Source: Eucommia ulmoides (Eukaryota; Streptophyta; Magnoliopsida; Garryales; Eucommiaceae). Taken from it: a stretch of 64,000 nt of DNA. This document shows positions 37,311 to 50,351 of this stretch, in pieces. The stretch lies in assembly GCA_016647705.1 (NCBI GenBank), contig CM028328.1, forward strand, positions 11,774,614 to 11,838,613, given 5' to 3'. The position numbers and the translations under genes were made by a program. How positions within the stretch are numbered: position 1 is the first letter of the stretch; every line of letters starts with the position of its first letter. The notes below the pieces were generated by a model. The model ran no database searches. It saw only the letters and a program-made list of their open reading frames with translations, and was not told where the DNA came from.

Positions 37311-38560
37311 GTAAAAGAAAAAATGGCTTTTAGATAGCGGTTGTTCACGAAACACGACAAACGATAAAGATAAATTCACATTTTTGACACCTAAAGATGG
37401 CAGACATATGACATTCGGTGACAACTCTAAGGGTAAAATAATTGGTATTTGTAAAGTTGGTAAAGATTAATTTATCATTGAAAATGTTTTACTCGTTGAA
37501 AGTTTAAAATATAATCTCTTAAACATAAGTCAATTATGTGATAACGGTTTTAAAGTTACATTTTTCGAAATTCATTGTGTTGTAAAAGAAAATGATGATC
37601 ACAAGGTTTTATTTGTTGCATCACGTTTTGAAAATATTTACACATATTCTTTTGATGACTTATCTTCTCATTTCATGTCTTAATACATTTACCGAAAATA
37701 GTTGGTTATAGCATAGACGCTTAGGTCATGCTAGCATGGAACTTATTTCGAACATGTGTAAACATAATCTTGTACGTGGTTTACAAATACTAAATTTGTT
37801 AAAGATAAAATATGTGATGCATGTCAACTTGGTAAACAAGTAAAAAGTTCATTTAAGAAGAAATTTATTTCTACTACTAATCCGTTAGAACTTTTGCATC
37901 TAGATCTATTTTGTCCAAATTCCGTTGCAAGTTTAGGTGGTAAACATTATGCATTTGTTATTGTTGATGATTTTTCTAGATATACATGGGTTATATTTCT
38001 TGCTAAGGAAAGTGAAGTTGCTTACGTATTTGTTAAGTTTTGCAAACGTGTTGAAAATGAGAAAGGCACTTGCATTAACAATATTCGAAGTGATAGAGGT
38101 AGAGAATTTCGAAATGAGGAGATTGAAAAATTCTGTGACGAATAAGGTTACAAACATAATTTTCAGCCCTTAGAACACCTCAGCAAAACAACGTTGTAGA
38201 GAAGGAAAAATTGTTCTCGGACTATGCTAAACGAGCATTCCTCACCGTAATACTTTTGGACGGAAGCCGTAAGTATGGCGTGTTACATATTGAATTGTGT
38301 TTCAATTTATCGAGGTTTGAATGAAACTCCATACAAGCTATGAAATGGTAAAACCCCTGTTATCTCTTATTTTAAGATTTTCGGTTGCAAATGTTTTATT
38401 CTTAATGATAAGAAAAACCTTTCAAAATTTGATGCTAAATTCGATGAAGGTGTTTTTCTTGATTATTCAACTAATAGCAAGTCTTATAGAGTATATAATA
38501 AACGTACACTTGTAGTTGAAGAATCGATGCATGTTTTTTAGGAATCTAACCCATTTTCAT
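37311..38560 (+). pseudogene. Copia B protease and integrase, broken
   Basis: Protease site LLDSGCSRN lies near 37330. A pre-integrase HRRLGHAS segment lies near 37715, with the paired Cys of CDACQLGK after it. The integrase core at 37894-38145 has LHLDLF, DDFSRYTW and IRSDRGREF. Then comes TPQQN-like text past a stop at 38143 and a CFILNDKKNLSKFD-like segment near 38390. Many stops. Confidence 0.85.
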
Positions 38561-40317
38561 TAAGTAAGGATTCAGATGAAAAAAATCCAAACTTGATGGA
38601 AAAATCAACGGAGGAAGTTGAAAATGCTAATTTGAGGCTCGTTGATGAAGATTCAATTGAAGTACAACCATCTGAGAACAAGTTACAAAAGGCTTGGAAA
38701 AAGGTTAACATTCATCCTACCGACCAAATAATTGGTGACATTGAACGTGGTGTAAATACAAGATCTTCTTTAAGAAACTTTGTTAACAATTTTGCTTTCT
38801 TATCTCAAATTGAACCTAAATATATAAATGAAGCTATTGATGATAAATCTTGGATCTTAGCGATGCAAGAAAAGTTAAATCAATTTGAGAGAAATAAAGA
38901 TTAAACTCTAGTATCAAGACCTAATGACCATCCCGTAATTGGAACAAAATGGGTTTTTCGAAATAAAAAGGATGAGTCGGATGTTGTTGTTAGAAATAAA
39001 GTAAGATTGGTAGCACAAGGTTACAAACAAGAAGAGGGTACTGATTATGATCAAACTTATGCTCTAGTAGCTAGACTAGAAGCTATTCGTATGTTGCTTG
39101 CGTTCGCTTGTGCTAAAAATTTCAAATTATTTCAAATGGATGTTAAAAGTACATTTTTAAATGGTTTTATATTCGAAGAAGTTTATGTTGAACAACTTCC
39201 CAGTTTTGAAAATAATAAATTTTCAAATCATGTTTTCAAATTAATGAAAACACTTTATGGTCTCAAACAAGCGCCTACAGCTTGGTATGAGAGATTGAGT
39301 AGATTTTTCCTAGAAAAATATTTTAAACGTGCTTTAAGAGACATAACTTTGTTTATTAAAGAATCTAAAAATAACATCTTATTAGTGCAAATATATGTTG
39401 ATGATATCATTTTTGGTGCTACTAATGAGATCTTGTGCCAAGAGTTTGCTAAAACTATACAGAAAGAATTCAAAATGAGTATGATGGGAGAATTAACCTT
39501 CTTTCTCAGGCTACAAATTAAGCAAATGAAAGATGAAATATTCATAAATCAAGCCAAGTATACCAAGGACTTAATCGAAAAATACGGCATGGAAAACTCA
39601 AAAGTATACAATACACCGATGAGTACTTCAACGAAATTGGATGCCGATGAAAACCAGAAGAAAGTAAATGAGAAAGAATACCATAGTATGATTGATAGTC
39701 TTCTTTATCTTACTACAAGTAAACCCAATATCATGTTTAATGTGTTCTTTGTGCTTGTTTTCAATCTTGTCCAAAAGAATCCCACATAACCGGCGTTAAA
39801 AGTATTTTTTTTATATTTGTTTCATACATGTGATTTAGGACTATGGTATCCTAAGAATGATTGTCTTGACATGCTTAGTTATTCTGACGCGAATTTTTCC
39901 GATTACAAAGTTGAGCGTAAAATCACTACTGGTACTTGTCATTTCCTAGGTGACACTTTAGTTTCTTGATCGAGCAAGAAACAAATTTCTGTAGCATTAT
40001 CGACTCCCAAAGCCAAATATATCGCGACTGGAAATTGTTGTGTTCAAGTCCTCTACATGAAGCAACAACTTAATGATTTTGGTATTGATGTTGGTTGTGT
40101 GTCAATCTTATGTGATAATACTAGTATCATTTGTTTAAGTAAAAATCCTACTCAACATTCACGAATAAAGTATATTGAAATTAGACATCATTTCTTTCGT
40201 GATCATATTCAAAAAGGTGATATCACATTGGAATTCATTGACACTCATAATCAACTAGCCAATATCTTTACTAAGACTCTAACAGAAGAACAATTTCAAA
40301 AATCTTATATGGTTTAG
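38561..40317 (+). pseudogene. Copia B reverse transcriptase and RNase H, broken
   Basis: RT runs from about 38820. The long open part at 39007-39789 contains MDVKSTFLNG, YGLKQAP and the catalytic YVDDIIFGAT. A frameshift near 39785 leads to RNase H pieces, with the last at 40057-40317 (DNTSIICLSKNP, IRHHFFRDHI, LANIFTKTL). This is the longest surviving frame in element B. Confidence 0.9.
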
Positions 40318-41344
40318 GTATGGCTAGACAAAATGATGTTTTGAAATAATTTTCTTTTTAACTAAGCTTATATAGTTATTTAATTTTGCAAAAATTGTTT
40401 TATAAGCCAAAATTTGACTTACATTTAAAAATTTTGGTATTCAAAATGATATTTACAAATTTATAATCATATACTATATTTCAAAATGATTTCAAAAAGT
40501 ATTTTAAAACCATTGTTCTTCAAAGTGATCAAAAATCTAATTTTGATAATTTGAATCCTTGAGGCAACAACGAAATTTGGTTATGGGTAATGTAAATCAA
40601 TTCTAAGTTATATGGGATTGCTATATACACCATCAAATCATACATTTGCTAAAAATTAAGTTTATCAATCGAAACAGGGCTCGAATTGAATATTGGATGA
40701 AGTTGCAACCTTGTTGAAACGTTTCCAAACCATGCTGAAATTTTTGGCAAATTATGTGAATTTTTGGATTCTAAGAGTAATTCTGGTATTTTGATGATTT
40801 ATGTAATTTCTTTAGCCTTTATACACTTCATTACTCATATAGAATCATTACACATTTGTTAATTGAGAGATGTCATGAGAATGCTCAAAATGTCTTATAT
40901 TGATGAATCAAAAGAGCTAAGTGAATAATCTCTTGGAATGTTTTGACGGTTTTAAATGGTTATAGGATCATTCATGCAACACTTTCACACATTTCCCACT
41001 ACCTCTATGTCAAAACTAGTCCCACTCCGCTTTTTGATGTGACAAAAGGGGAGAAGAACCATATTTGATATTTATGTTGCACTTAACATTGTACTTTGTT
41101 TTGGTCATCGCAATACATTATGTGTTATGTAGTATGTTATTGATATTGTGTGATTATTATATCTTGATTATGTTGTTAATAGATATTGAGAATTATAATA
41201 ACTTTATATGCCTAAGAGAATGAAATATTGAGCTTTCTTGGATACAATTTTTTCAAAAATCGATATGATTCTCAAGGAGAGCTAGTAAAGTTATTATCAT
41301 TCTTAAAACATCAAATGAGTTGTCATAACAAAAAGGAGGGTGAT
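40318..41344 (+). other. Copia B 3' non-coding region and polypurine tract
   Basis: About 1 kb of non-coding sequence, where SIRE elements may hold an env-like gene; none is recognisable. It ends in AACAAAAAGGAGGGTGAT just before the 3' LTR, a good polypurine tract. Confidence 0.7.
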
Positions 41345-42576
41345 TGTTAGCCTAAATGGTTTCAATCATAGGATCTCCGGGTAATGCGATTTTAACTATA
41401 ACGCCTCATTTGACGTTTTAAATGAACTAACATTATTTTTAAATATAGATCATCCAAACATTGTGGAAATACATCATGGAGATGAATTCAAGACCAAATG
41501 TGTGATTTACTTAATGTAATTTTTCATTTCGACAACATTACTCAGGAATATTGAACTCAGAACTCTATAGGTTGCACACATATACCGAGAGCGGACGAAA
41601 TTGAGATATCTTGATCCTAACATGTTCAATATGCCTATAAATCACAATGTGTATTATGCATTTGCTCATATCATCAAAATTGGAAAAATCACCTATTGAT
41701 CATAACTATACTAAAATTGAAAAATTATGTTCTTAATATGATCATAAGGTGTATTGTGTATTTGGATTATTAAAACACTTCAAATATCATTACTACATAT
41801 TTTAAAAGTGTTTAGGATGATAAATGGTCATGAACTGTGGCCAAAAACTAAAAACGGATGAAAAATAGAATTGTTGGAAATACTATAGCATAAGTAGCCG
41901 ATTACTTATGCCAAATGTAGTCGACTACATGCTGGTAGAATGTTTTTTCTCCCCTGCTCTGTTTCAGCTTAACGTTTTGACTACATTAGCTTGTTCTAAG
42001 TGATATATTAATGTTCCTATACATAATTAAGGATGTTTAACATCATAAACATCAATACATGACAAATTCTGTTTTTTACATTAGAAAAATATGTGGTAAG
42101 TGTTTGATCTTAGATCAATACATGCAAATGAGTTAATTACTGATATATATGGATTAAAATGATGATATACATGTGTATTAATCATATATACACGTTTTGG
42201 CTTATTTCCTATACATACATATTGTATACACATGACATTCTTGAGATTGGAATTAAAAATTCTAATAAGCATAGGCATTCATCTTATATATCTATTGATA
42301 GGCATCGACACAAAGCTTATGGGTTGATCTTAAACATGCTAACACATGCTCTATCTTGTTATTCATGAATCTAGACTATCATGCCATGTCGAGGAGATGA
42401 AATATATGTTTTTTGTGCTATTTTTTTTTTATAGATGTTCAACATTTGCTGTCATGACCTTGGTGCACTAAAATTGTCATATCTCACTCCATACTTATTC
42501 AATTGGGATGATTCTTGATTCCATGGAAAGCTAATTCAATAATCTTTAAAACCATACCCCTTGCGCATGGGTAAGA
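41345..42576 (+). repeat. 3' LTR of copia B, interrupted by element C
   Basis: It aligns with 33722-35210 (minus one 230-bp indel) and stops abruptly at 42576, where a gypsy LTR begins. About 800 bp of this LTR should resume beyond the window on the far side of element C. Confidence 0.88.
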
Positions 42577-43413
42577 TGTAACGACCCAATTTTCCAGGGC
42601 CGTCATTAAGTTTCTCTCAAGGAGAAATAAAGCCAAAAGACAAACTACTCCACTACCACGCTTCCGCCACACCACTCTGATAAAATAATAATAATATATT
42701 TTTTTTCCAATTTAAATTTTTAGCTTTTATACATATCCATTAATTTTGTAACAAGACTACAAAATATTTCAACTACTAACACCCAACAACTGTTATGACA
42801 ATTATCAAAATAAAATTCATTACCTCTTCTGACTCTACCTATCGCCAGTGGTGGACTCGTCTCTAGCAGCGGTACCTGAGACCAAATATTTTATTGGTGT
42901 ACAATATTCATAATATAAAAATATTTTATGGATCAAACATAATTATCAAATATCACTTTTCAAAATATAATATAATATAACCGCTCACCAGAGCGAAATA
43001 AAATTCCATAGCTATCATTACAATACGATAATACATTCAAATTAACCAATCAAATCATTTTGATATATAATAAAATATCATACATATATTTTTCTACTAG
43101 CCATATGATCGTTTCACCTCACGATCGAAAGTTACGACGGTACCATAACCTATACAACTGTACCATCTAAGGTGGCTATCAGTGTCAGAGTCATTCAATA
43201 TCTCCAATGATAAGAGCAACCACCCTGCAAGACTTGCACTCCTGACAAGTCTCAACATGTATCCATCCTGTAGGATTTGCCTGACAGATAACAACAAATA
43301 TCCATCCTGCAGGACTTGCTTGATAGGTAACAACAAATATCCACCCTGCAGGACTTGCTTAACAGGTAATAATAAATATTCACTTCTCGTAAGGCATGCC
43401 CTCCCGATCCCGA
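42577..43413 (-). repeat. Element C: outer LTR fragment
   Basis: It begins TGTAACGACCCAATTTTCCA, an LTR end similar (reverse-complemented) to the solo LTR at 5470-6539. The body resembles the Tekay LTR family (CCAGTGGTGGACTCGTCTCT, GGTACCTGAGACCAAATATT). 43205-43410 is a tandem of about 47-bp units with CCTGCAGGACTTGC. It ends where a second LTR copy of the same family starts. Confidence 0.65.
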
Positions 43414-43469
43414 GGCTGTCACGCGATGTCGACTTGACGTTACCGAACTGATCAACAATGATACATACA

Positions 43470-43533
<64 letters not shown>

Positions 43534-44849
43534 CACTTTTTTTTTTTCCAAACATATATTTATCCACTTTAAAATTCGGGAATACACGTGTCTCAAATAT
43601 TCACAACAAAACCAAAAAAAAAAAAACTAAACCTTTCACGGTTTACACCTGTCCAACCAACCCTCCAAAATGATATCACCTCTTGACTCTACCTAGTGTG
43701 AGTAGTTGACCCATTCCTAATTGCAGCACCTGAAACCAAATATTTTATCGATGTACTATCTTCATAATATAAAAATAATTTATGGATCAAGCATAATTAT
43801 CAAATACCACTTTTCAAAATATAATATAAGTATAACTGTACACCGAGTCAAAATAAAATTCCACACCCATCATTACAATAGTAGGGGCAGCCACTTGTAG
43901 GATTTGCACTCCTGACAGGTCTCGACATATATCCACCCTACAAGATTTGCCTAATAGGTAACAACATATATCCACCCTGCAGGACTTGCCTAACAGATAA
44001 CAACATATATTCACATCTCGCAGGACATGCCCTCCTGACAAGAAGACAACTATGGCATAGCCGAATACTAAAAATTATTTTTTACATTTAAAAATTTACT
44101 TAATCCGCATATCGTTATAAAATAATCCATTTTAATAAACGATTTTTTTTTTCACATTTTAGTATGAAAATATAATTTGACAATTTACATAGAAGATAAT
44201 ACACTCACCTCGATTTTTGTGCTACTAAAAGCACTATTGCCTTAATACTACTCGGTTGGCGTCGCCTGCGAACCTAACAACCAACAAAAAGGCTTAGACT
44301 AAGAATTTACTTAAATAATTCTAATATGTAATGCGTAACCCTAAAATGCACTATTTCTCATTCCCATTTTTTTTTATCATACGAAATTATTTAACGCCTA
44401 ATTTTTTAAGTTAATATTAACTGTACATAAATTATTATAATAACGACTACAAAAAAAATTCTGTTAATAATGAGATTTGTAGAAAAATATTAATTGACCG
44501 TTAAAAATTTTGTTAGTTAGTGAAATACTAAAAATTGTCGTTCTAGTAAAATTTACAATTTTTATCTTAAACTGTATTCTTTGCAAATTAGATATATCTG
44601 TGTATACAAATATACCCGCTATATTTTCTGAACCCAAAAATGTGAAAAAAATTTGAATTACCTGTTTCTGTTTTATATTTTCGTTCTGGTCGAGAGCACA
44701 CTTTTTCCTTTTCTTTTTTTCTCGCAGTAGAAACAAAACACACACACACACACTATTCATATATATATATATATATGTGTGTGTATGTGTGTGTGCGCCA
44801 TTTGAGCACTGCCTCTTTCTTTCTCTTTTTTATTTGTTTTTTTATTGTT
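43414..44849 (-). repeat. Element C: second LTR copy, first part
   Basis: It begins CCCGAGGCTGTCACG, matching the Tekay LTR at 18511 but lacking its first 30 or so bases, then follows that LTR in order. A TA microsatellite (43473-43529), an A-tract, another block of CTGCAGGACTTGCC repeats (43884-44040) and CA/TA/TG dinucleotides (44738-44798) lie inside. The copy is split at 44849 by copia D and resumes at 51365. Confidence 0.75.
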
Positions 44850-45887
44850 TGTTGTCGCAGAAAATAAATAAAGAACGAGTTTACCAAAATTTCTTGGGAT
44901 GAGTCGTGGACTAGGTCGCTCTCTTTAAGACGTTTCGCGGCTCTACCCAAGAACGTGCAAGCAGTGTATCAGCCCCGTCGTCCCCAGGATAAAACAACCC
45001 AGAATTCTCCTCTGTCTAGGACGTTCTTTGCACTGTAGAAGTCCCAAAAACCAAACACCCCCACACACTGTTCGCAAAACGAACAAACTGCTCGGAAACC
45101 AAAATCGGACTGACAAAACAGTACCGGAACAGATCGGAACAATTCCGGAAGATGAAATCGAAAATGTTTCGGAACAGAAACTGTTTCGGAACAGAAACAG
45201 AAACAAAATCGGAACAGAAACAAAAAAACGGAACAGAAACAATGTAGAAACAGTGCCGAAACAGTGCCGAAATAGTGCAGAAACAGTGTTTTCGTTTTTT
45301 TTCTTCTGTCTGAAAATGAGGAAAAATGAACACTATTTATAGGAGAAAAGAAAATAAAAAAAACGTTTGAATCCCTTTTGTTTAAAACCGAAAAAAAAAA
45401 CGTTTTGAACAATTAAAATATTAAAACGTTCACTTGAAACGTTTTTTAATTTAAAACTTTTAAAAACGTTTTTTTTTTTCAACGGTTCAAACATTTTCGG
45501 TTTTTTTTTTTTTTTTTTTTAATGTAAACTGTTTTTTTTTTTTTTTATTATTATTAAAAAAAAAATTTAAATAAATTTTTTTTCTAAAAAATAAATAAGT
45601 GCCACCTCATCACACGCGCAACTCGACTCGACTCGGCTCGGCACGGCCGGACGGCGGCGGCGGCGCGCGTGTGTGTGGTAAACCGATAGGGATGTAACTC
45701 CTCTCCCCTTCACAAAATGTGGGTACCCCTTGGGGCACACCCCAAGTGTCTCACATACCCCTAGATATCCACTTTAATTTTTTCTCTCCTAACCAATGTG
45801 GGACAAAAGGTTTTGAGGAAAAAACTAATTTTACACATTTGACACTTTCTATTCTAAAAATTAAATTAAAATTCATTTGTTTCAACA
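44850..45887 (-). repeat. 3' LTR of copia D
   Basis: It runs TGTTGTCGCAG ... TTTCAACA. It holds a repeated GGAACAGAAAC tract (45120-45290), several ACGTTT and T-run blocks, and a GC-rich patch with CTCGACTCG and CGGCGG runs (45616-45675). Open frames seen on both strands here are LTR shadows. A TATAAATAG box lies on the minus strand at 45333-45341. Confidence 0.92.
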
Positions 45888-46442
45888 ATCCCCCACTTGA
45901 ATTTTTAAAAACAATTTTTTCCATCGAGCAGTATAATTCAATATAAGATTGTGCATAAGAAAAGGTGTCTATCGACTTGAACCTTTACATAGTGAAGATG
46001 CTTTAGATTATACTAGAGTAACTCGTAGTTTTGAACTCTATCTCTAACAACATCACACACACAACCCTATCAGGGTGTAGTCCAAAAGCCCGTGCTTTAC
46101 GGCCATGCACGTGTATCCCAGTATAGTGAATGCTCTAGAGAATTTTGCCCAAAATTCCATAGGAAGCGGCCACACTTCCACATTCACATAGGTGAATCTA
46201 TCAAGAGTACTCTTGTAGCTAGGTACTCCACTCAAAAATAGAGTATAGATCTCATTAAGAGTTAATAAAAACTCAACCTTCTATTGCTTCAAGATATCAT
46301 GCTTCAAACAGCACATTTATGAAATAGAACTCAAATTTATAGCATGGTTTTTCTCATATCACTTCATGAGTTGTTATTACCCTTTGAACCTATTTCTTGG
46401 GATCTCCAGTCTATAGGTTGGGTTTCCCTCACAAGTGACTCG
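45888..46442 (-). other. Copia D 3' non-coding region with polypurine tract
   Basis: On the minus strand TTCAAGTGGGGGAT (45888-45901) precedes the LTR start, a typical copia polypurine tract. The rest between it and the pol stop has no recognised feature. Confidence 0.8.
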
Positions 46443-49400
46443 TCAATCTATGGGCTTGAGTCCCATTCCTTTCGAGGTTTTGTAAACCTTTTCTTGAGCT
46501 AATCCTTTCGTCAAAGGATCGGCTAAGTTATCATCAGACCGTACATGATCCACTCTCACAGCCCCTGTAGAGATATACTCTCTAATGGTGTTGTGTTTGC
46601 GACGTATTTGTCGCTTTTTTCCGTTATAATAACGGTTCTGAATCTTTGCAATAGCCGCGGTACTATCACAATGGATCAAGACAGCTGGAATCGGTCTCTC
46701 CCATAAAGGGGTATCCGAAAGCAGGCTCCTTAACCATCCTGCTTCCTCGCTAGCCGAAGCTAGTGCAATCATCTCAGACTCCATAGTAGATTGAGCCAAA
46801 ATAATCTGTTTCTTAGACTTCCAAGAAACAGCTCCACCAGCTATACTAAATATATAGCCGCTAGTTGCCTTGGAGTCATCTGAAAGGGTATTCCAATCAG
46901 CATCGCTATATCCTTCCAGAACAGCGGGAAACTTCTGATAATGTAATCCAAGGTTCATAGTTCTCTTTAGATATCTCATAATCCTATCAATAGCATGCCA
47001 ATGTTCAATACTAGGTCTACTTGTAAACCTGCATAGTAATCCCACAGCATACGCTATGTCGGGCCTAGTGCAGTCAGTGGCATATCGGAGACTGCCAATG
47101 ATGCTCGTATACTCAGTTTGTCTAACACCGTCACCGGTGTTCTTGAACAACTTCACACTAGGGTCATAAGGAGTACAAGCTGGTTTACAATCAAAATAAT
47201 TGTATTTCTTTAGAATCTTCTCTATATAATGAGATTGGTCCAAAGAAATTCCATGTTTAGACCTAGTTATTTTAATACCAAGGATTACACTTGCTTCACC
47301 AAGATCTTTCATATCAAAATTAGCACATAGCATGGATTTTACATTATTCACAACATGAATATTGGAATCAACAATTAGCAAGTCATCCACATAAATACAT
47401 ATAATAGTTCAAACATCATTTTCAGATTTATAGTAAATGCATTTGTCACTTTCATTTACTTTAAAACCATGTGAAATGACTAGATTATCAAATTTCTCAT
47501 GCCATTGCTTAGGTGCTTGTTTCAAACCATAAAGAGATTTATCTAATTTGCATACTTTGTTTTCTAGACCATGAATAACAAATCCTTCAGGTTGGTCCAT
47601 ATAAATCTCTTCTTCTAATTCACCATTTAAAAAAGCAATTTTAACATCCATTTGGTGCACAATAAGATCATGAATTGCACCAAGAGATAAAAGCAGACGA
47701 ATAGATGTAATTCTAGAGACAGGTGAGAAATTATCAAAGAAATCTACATTCTCTCTTTGTCTAAACCCTTTGGCTACAAGACGAGCCTTGTATTTATCAA
47801 TGGTTCCATCGGGATTCAATTTCTTCTTTAGAATCCATTTACATCCTATTGTTTTACAACCAGGAGGTAAATCTACCAAATGCCAAGTTCTATTTGACTC
47901 GAGAGAGTCTAACTCGTCATCTATAACCTCTTGCCATAAACTGGCATCTACAGAGGATAATGCCTCTTGGAGGGTAAGTGGATCCTCCTCTAAGGTATAT
48001 GCATAGAAATCCGAACCAAAGTCTTTAGCTATACGAGGTCGTTTACTCCTTCTAGGTTCAATATCTAATTCCTTATTAGATTCATTAATCCTAATGATAG
48101 GTTCATTACTAGAAGTCGAGCCCCCACTATTCTTCAATTTGAAAGGAAATTTATATTTATAAAAATCAGCATCATTTAATTCAATGATAACTCTATCTTT
48201 CAAATCATAAAATCTATAAGCTTTACTATTTACCGCATAGCCAATAAAAACACATTCATAAGCTCTACTGGCAAGTTTTCTTCTTTTGGGGTCAGGAATT
48301 CGAACATATGCCAAACAACCCCAAGTTTTAAAATAAGATAAATTTGGTTTCTTATTTTTGAAAACTTCATAAGGTGAAATTTTACTTTTCGATTTGGGAA
48401 CTCTATTAAGTACATAGCAAACCGTTAATAAAATTTCACCCCACCAGTGAGAAGCTGCACCGGAATTAAGTAAAATAGCAACTACTGATTCAGCAAAAGT
48501 TCTATTTTTCCTTTCAGCCTTACCATTCATTTCAGGAGAATACGGTGCAGTTTTTTCATGAATAATCCCATGAGATTTATAAAAATCAATAAAAATATCG
48601 GAATCATATTCTGTTCCTCTATCACTACATAATCTCTTAATTTTCTTATTGCATTGATTTTCAATCTCAGTTACAAAATTCTTAAACATTTCAAAAGCTT
48701 CACTTTTATTTTTCATGAGATAAATATAAGTGAAATCAGAACAATCATCTATGAATGTAATAAAATATCGTTTACCATTCCTAGTCAAGACTCCATCAAA
48801 TTCACAAATATCTGAATGTATTAAGTCAAGAGATTCCGATTCTCTAATTACTGATTTATGAGGGGTTTTAGTAATTTTAGCTTGACTACAAAATTCACAT
48901 TTTTCAAAATCATTCAAAGACAATTTAGGAATTAGTTCTAAGTTGCTTAAGTTTTTAATAATGCGTTTGTTAACATGACAAAGTCTAGCATGCCAAATAT
49001 TAAAAGAACACAACATGTAAGCAGAAGAAGAACTTTTATTAATTTCAACATTCAGTTTGAACATTCCATCAGTTGCATATCCCTTCCCAACAAAAATATT
49101 ATTTTTGGTTAGGGTGTACAAATCAGCCCCAATAGTTTGAGTGAAACCCGCCTTGTTTAGAAGAAAGCCCGAAACCAAATTCTTTCTCATCTCTGGAGTA
49201 TGCAGAACATCTTTAAGGATGACTGTCTTTCCAGAGGTAAACTTTAATTCCACTTCACCAAAACCGGCAACAATAGTGGAGTGGGAATCACCCAGCAACA
49301 CTTTCTTATCTTCACTTTCAGAATAAGATTTGAACATGGTACGATCATAGCAGACATGGCGTGAAGCACCAGTGTCTACCCACCACCCTTCGGATCCACC

Positions 49401-50324
49401 AACTATATTGATTTCAGAAATCATAGCTATAAGTTGGTCCTCGGTAAGATTCGCCTGTGGAACAGGATGACGTCTTTGCCGGCAGTTCCGAGCCAAATAG
49501 CCCGCCTTCCCACAGTTATAACAAGTAAACTGTTCAGAATTATTTCTTGAAGGGAGTTTGTTCCTATTCTGATTTTGATGCACATTTCTGTTCTGGTTAT
49601 TGTGGTTGCGATTCTGATTTTGATTTTTCATATTTTTCCCTTTAAGTTTCAGAATAGCGTAAGATGATTTTTTGTGAGCGTTGTTAGAAACAACAAGCAC
49701 TTCATCTTTCTGATCTTGTTTTCGGGCCTCCTCCTCAATCCGAAGACGAGTGATCAAACTTTCTAAAGAAAACTCTTTAGTTTTATGCCTCAGAGTATTC
49801 TTAAAATCTTTCCAAGAAGGGGGTAATTTGTCAATTAAAAGAGCAACTTGAAATTGTTCATCAAGGGACATACCTTCAGCAATTATTTCGTGAGCGATTT
49901 TCTGAAGTTCATGAGACTGAACCTCCACTGATTTGTCGTCGGTCATTTGGTATTTCAGATACCGACTAACAGCATATTTTTTACTTCCAGCCTCTTCAGT
50001 GTCGTATTTCTTCGAAAGAGCATCCCAAACTTCCTTCACAGTTTTGTTAGAGCAGTAATAATCATACAGATCATCAGACATACCATTAAGAATAAAATTC
50101 TTACAACGGAAATCATTTTCCTTCCAAGACTTAACTTCTTGAATCTGAGCGTCTGTAGGAACTTGAGGTAATTGTGGTTTTTCGGTCGTACAGACATATG
50201 CTACTTTTTCGATAGTAAGAAAAAATAACATTTTCTGTCTCCACCTTTTAAAATGAAACCCTTCGAAACGAAAGGGTTTGTTGAGATCAACAGTTACTTG
50301 TTTAAAATCGTGAATAGCAGACAT
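46443..50324 (-). pseudogene. Copia D gag-pol polyprotein with a single in-frame TGA
   Basis: This is one continuous minus-strand frame of 1294 codons, broken only by TGA at 47409-47411, six codons before the RT catalytic YVDD. Domains from the N-terminus: gag (UBN2-like, about 60-200), Asn/Gln/Arg-rich stretch (231-262), zinc knuckle C268-C271-C281 with Tyr at the usual His position (276), protease DTGAS (317-321), pre-integrase HARLCHVN, integrase core (LIHSDIC, CSDRGTEY, PYSPEMNGKAERKN), RT (MDVKIAFLNGE, SLYGLKQAP, then YVDDLLI after the stop), and RNase H (YSDADWN, SQSTMESE-like, LADPLTKGL). All domains needed for copy-and-paste movement are present. The TGA and the knuckle change would each be expected to block it. 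Confidence 0.93.
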
Positions 50325-50351
50325 CTTAGCAGATATTGAGCGTCTTAAAAT
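50325..50351 (-). other. Very short leader of copia D
   Basis: Only 27 bases separate the 5' LTR end and the gag ATG. The minus strand reads ATTTTAAGACGCTCAATATC here, which is not the usual iMet TGGTATCAGAGC primer site, so another tRNA or an internal tRNA segment may prime. Unresolved. Confidence 0.55.

Noticed and set aside
40318-41344. Possible env-like gene of a SIRE element
   Set aside because: No open frame of useful length, no signal peptide or membrane segment; only non-coding sequence is seen.
44943-45412. Several overlapping open frames in the copia D LTR
   Set aside because: Phe/Cys/Ser-rich text from GAAACAGAAAC repeats, duplicated in the other LTR; no domain.
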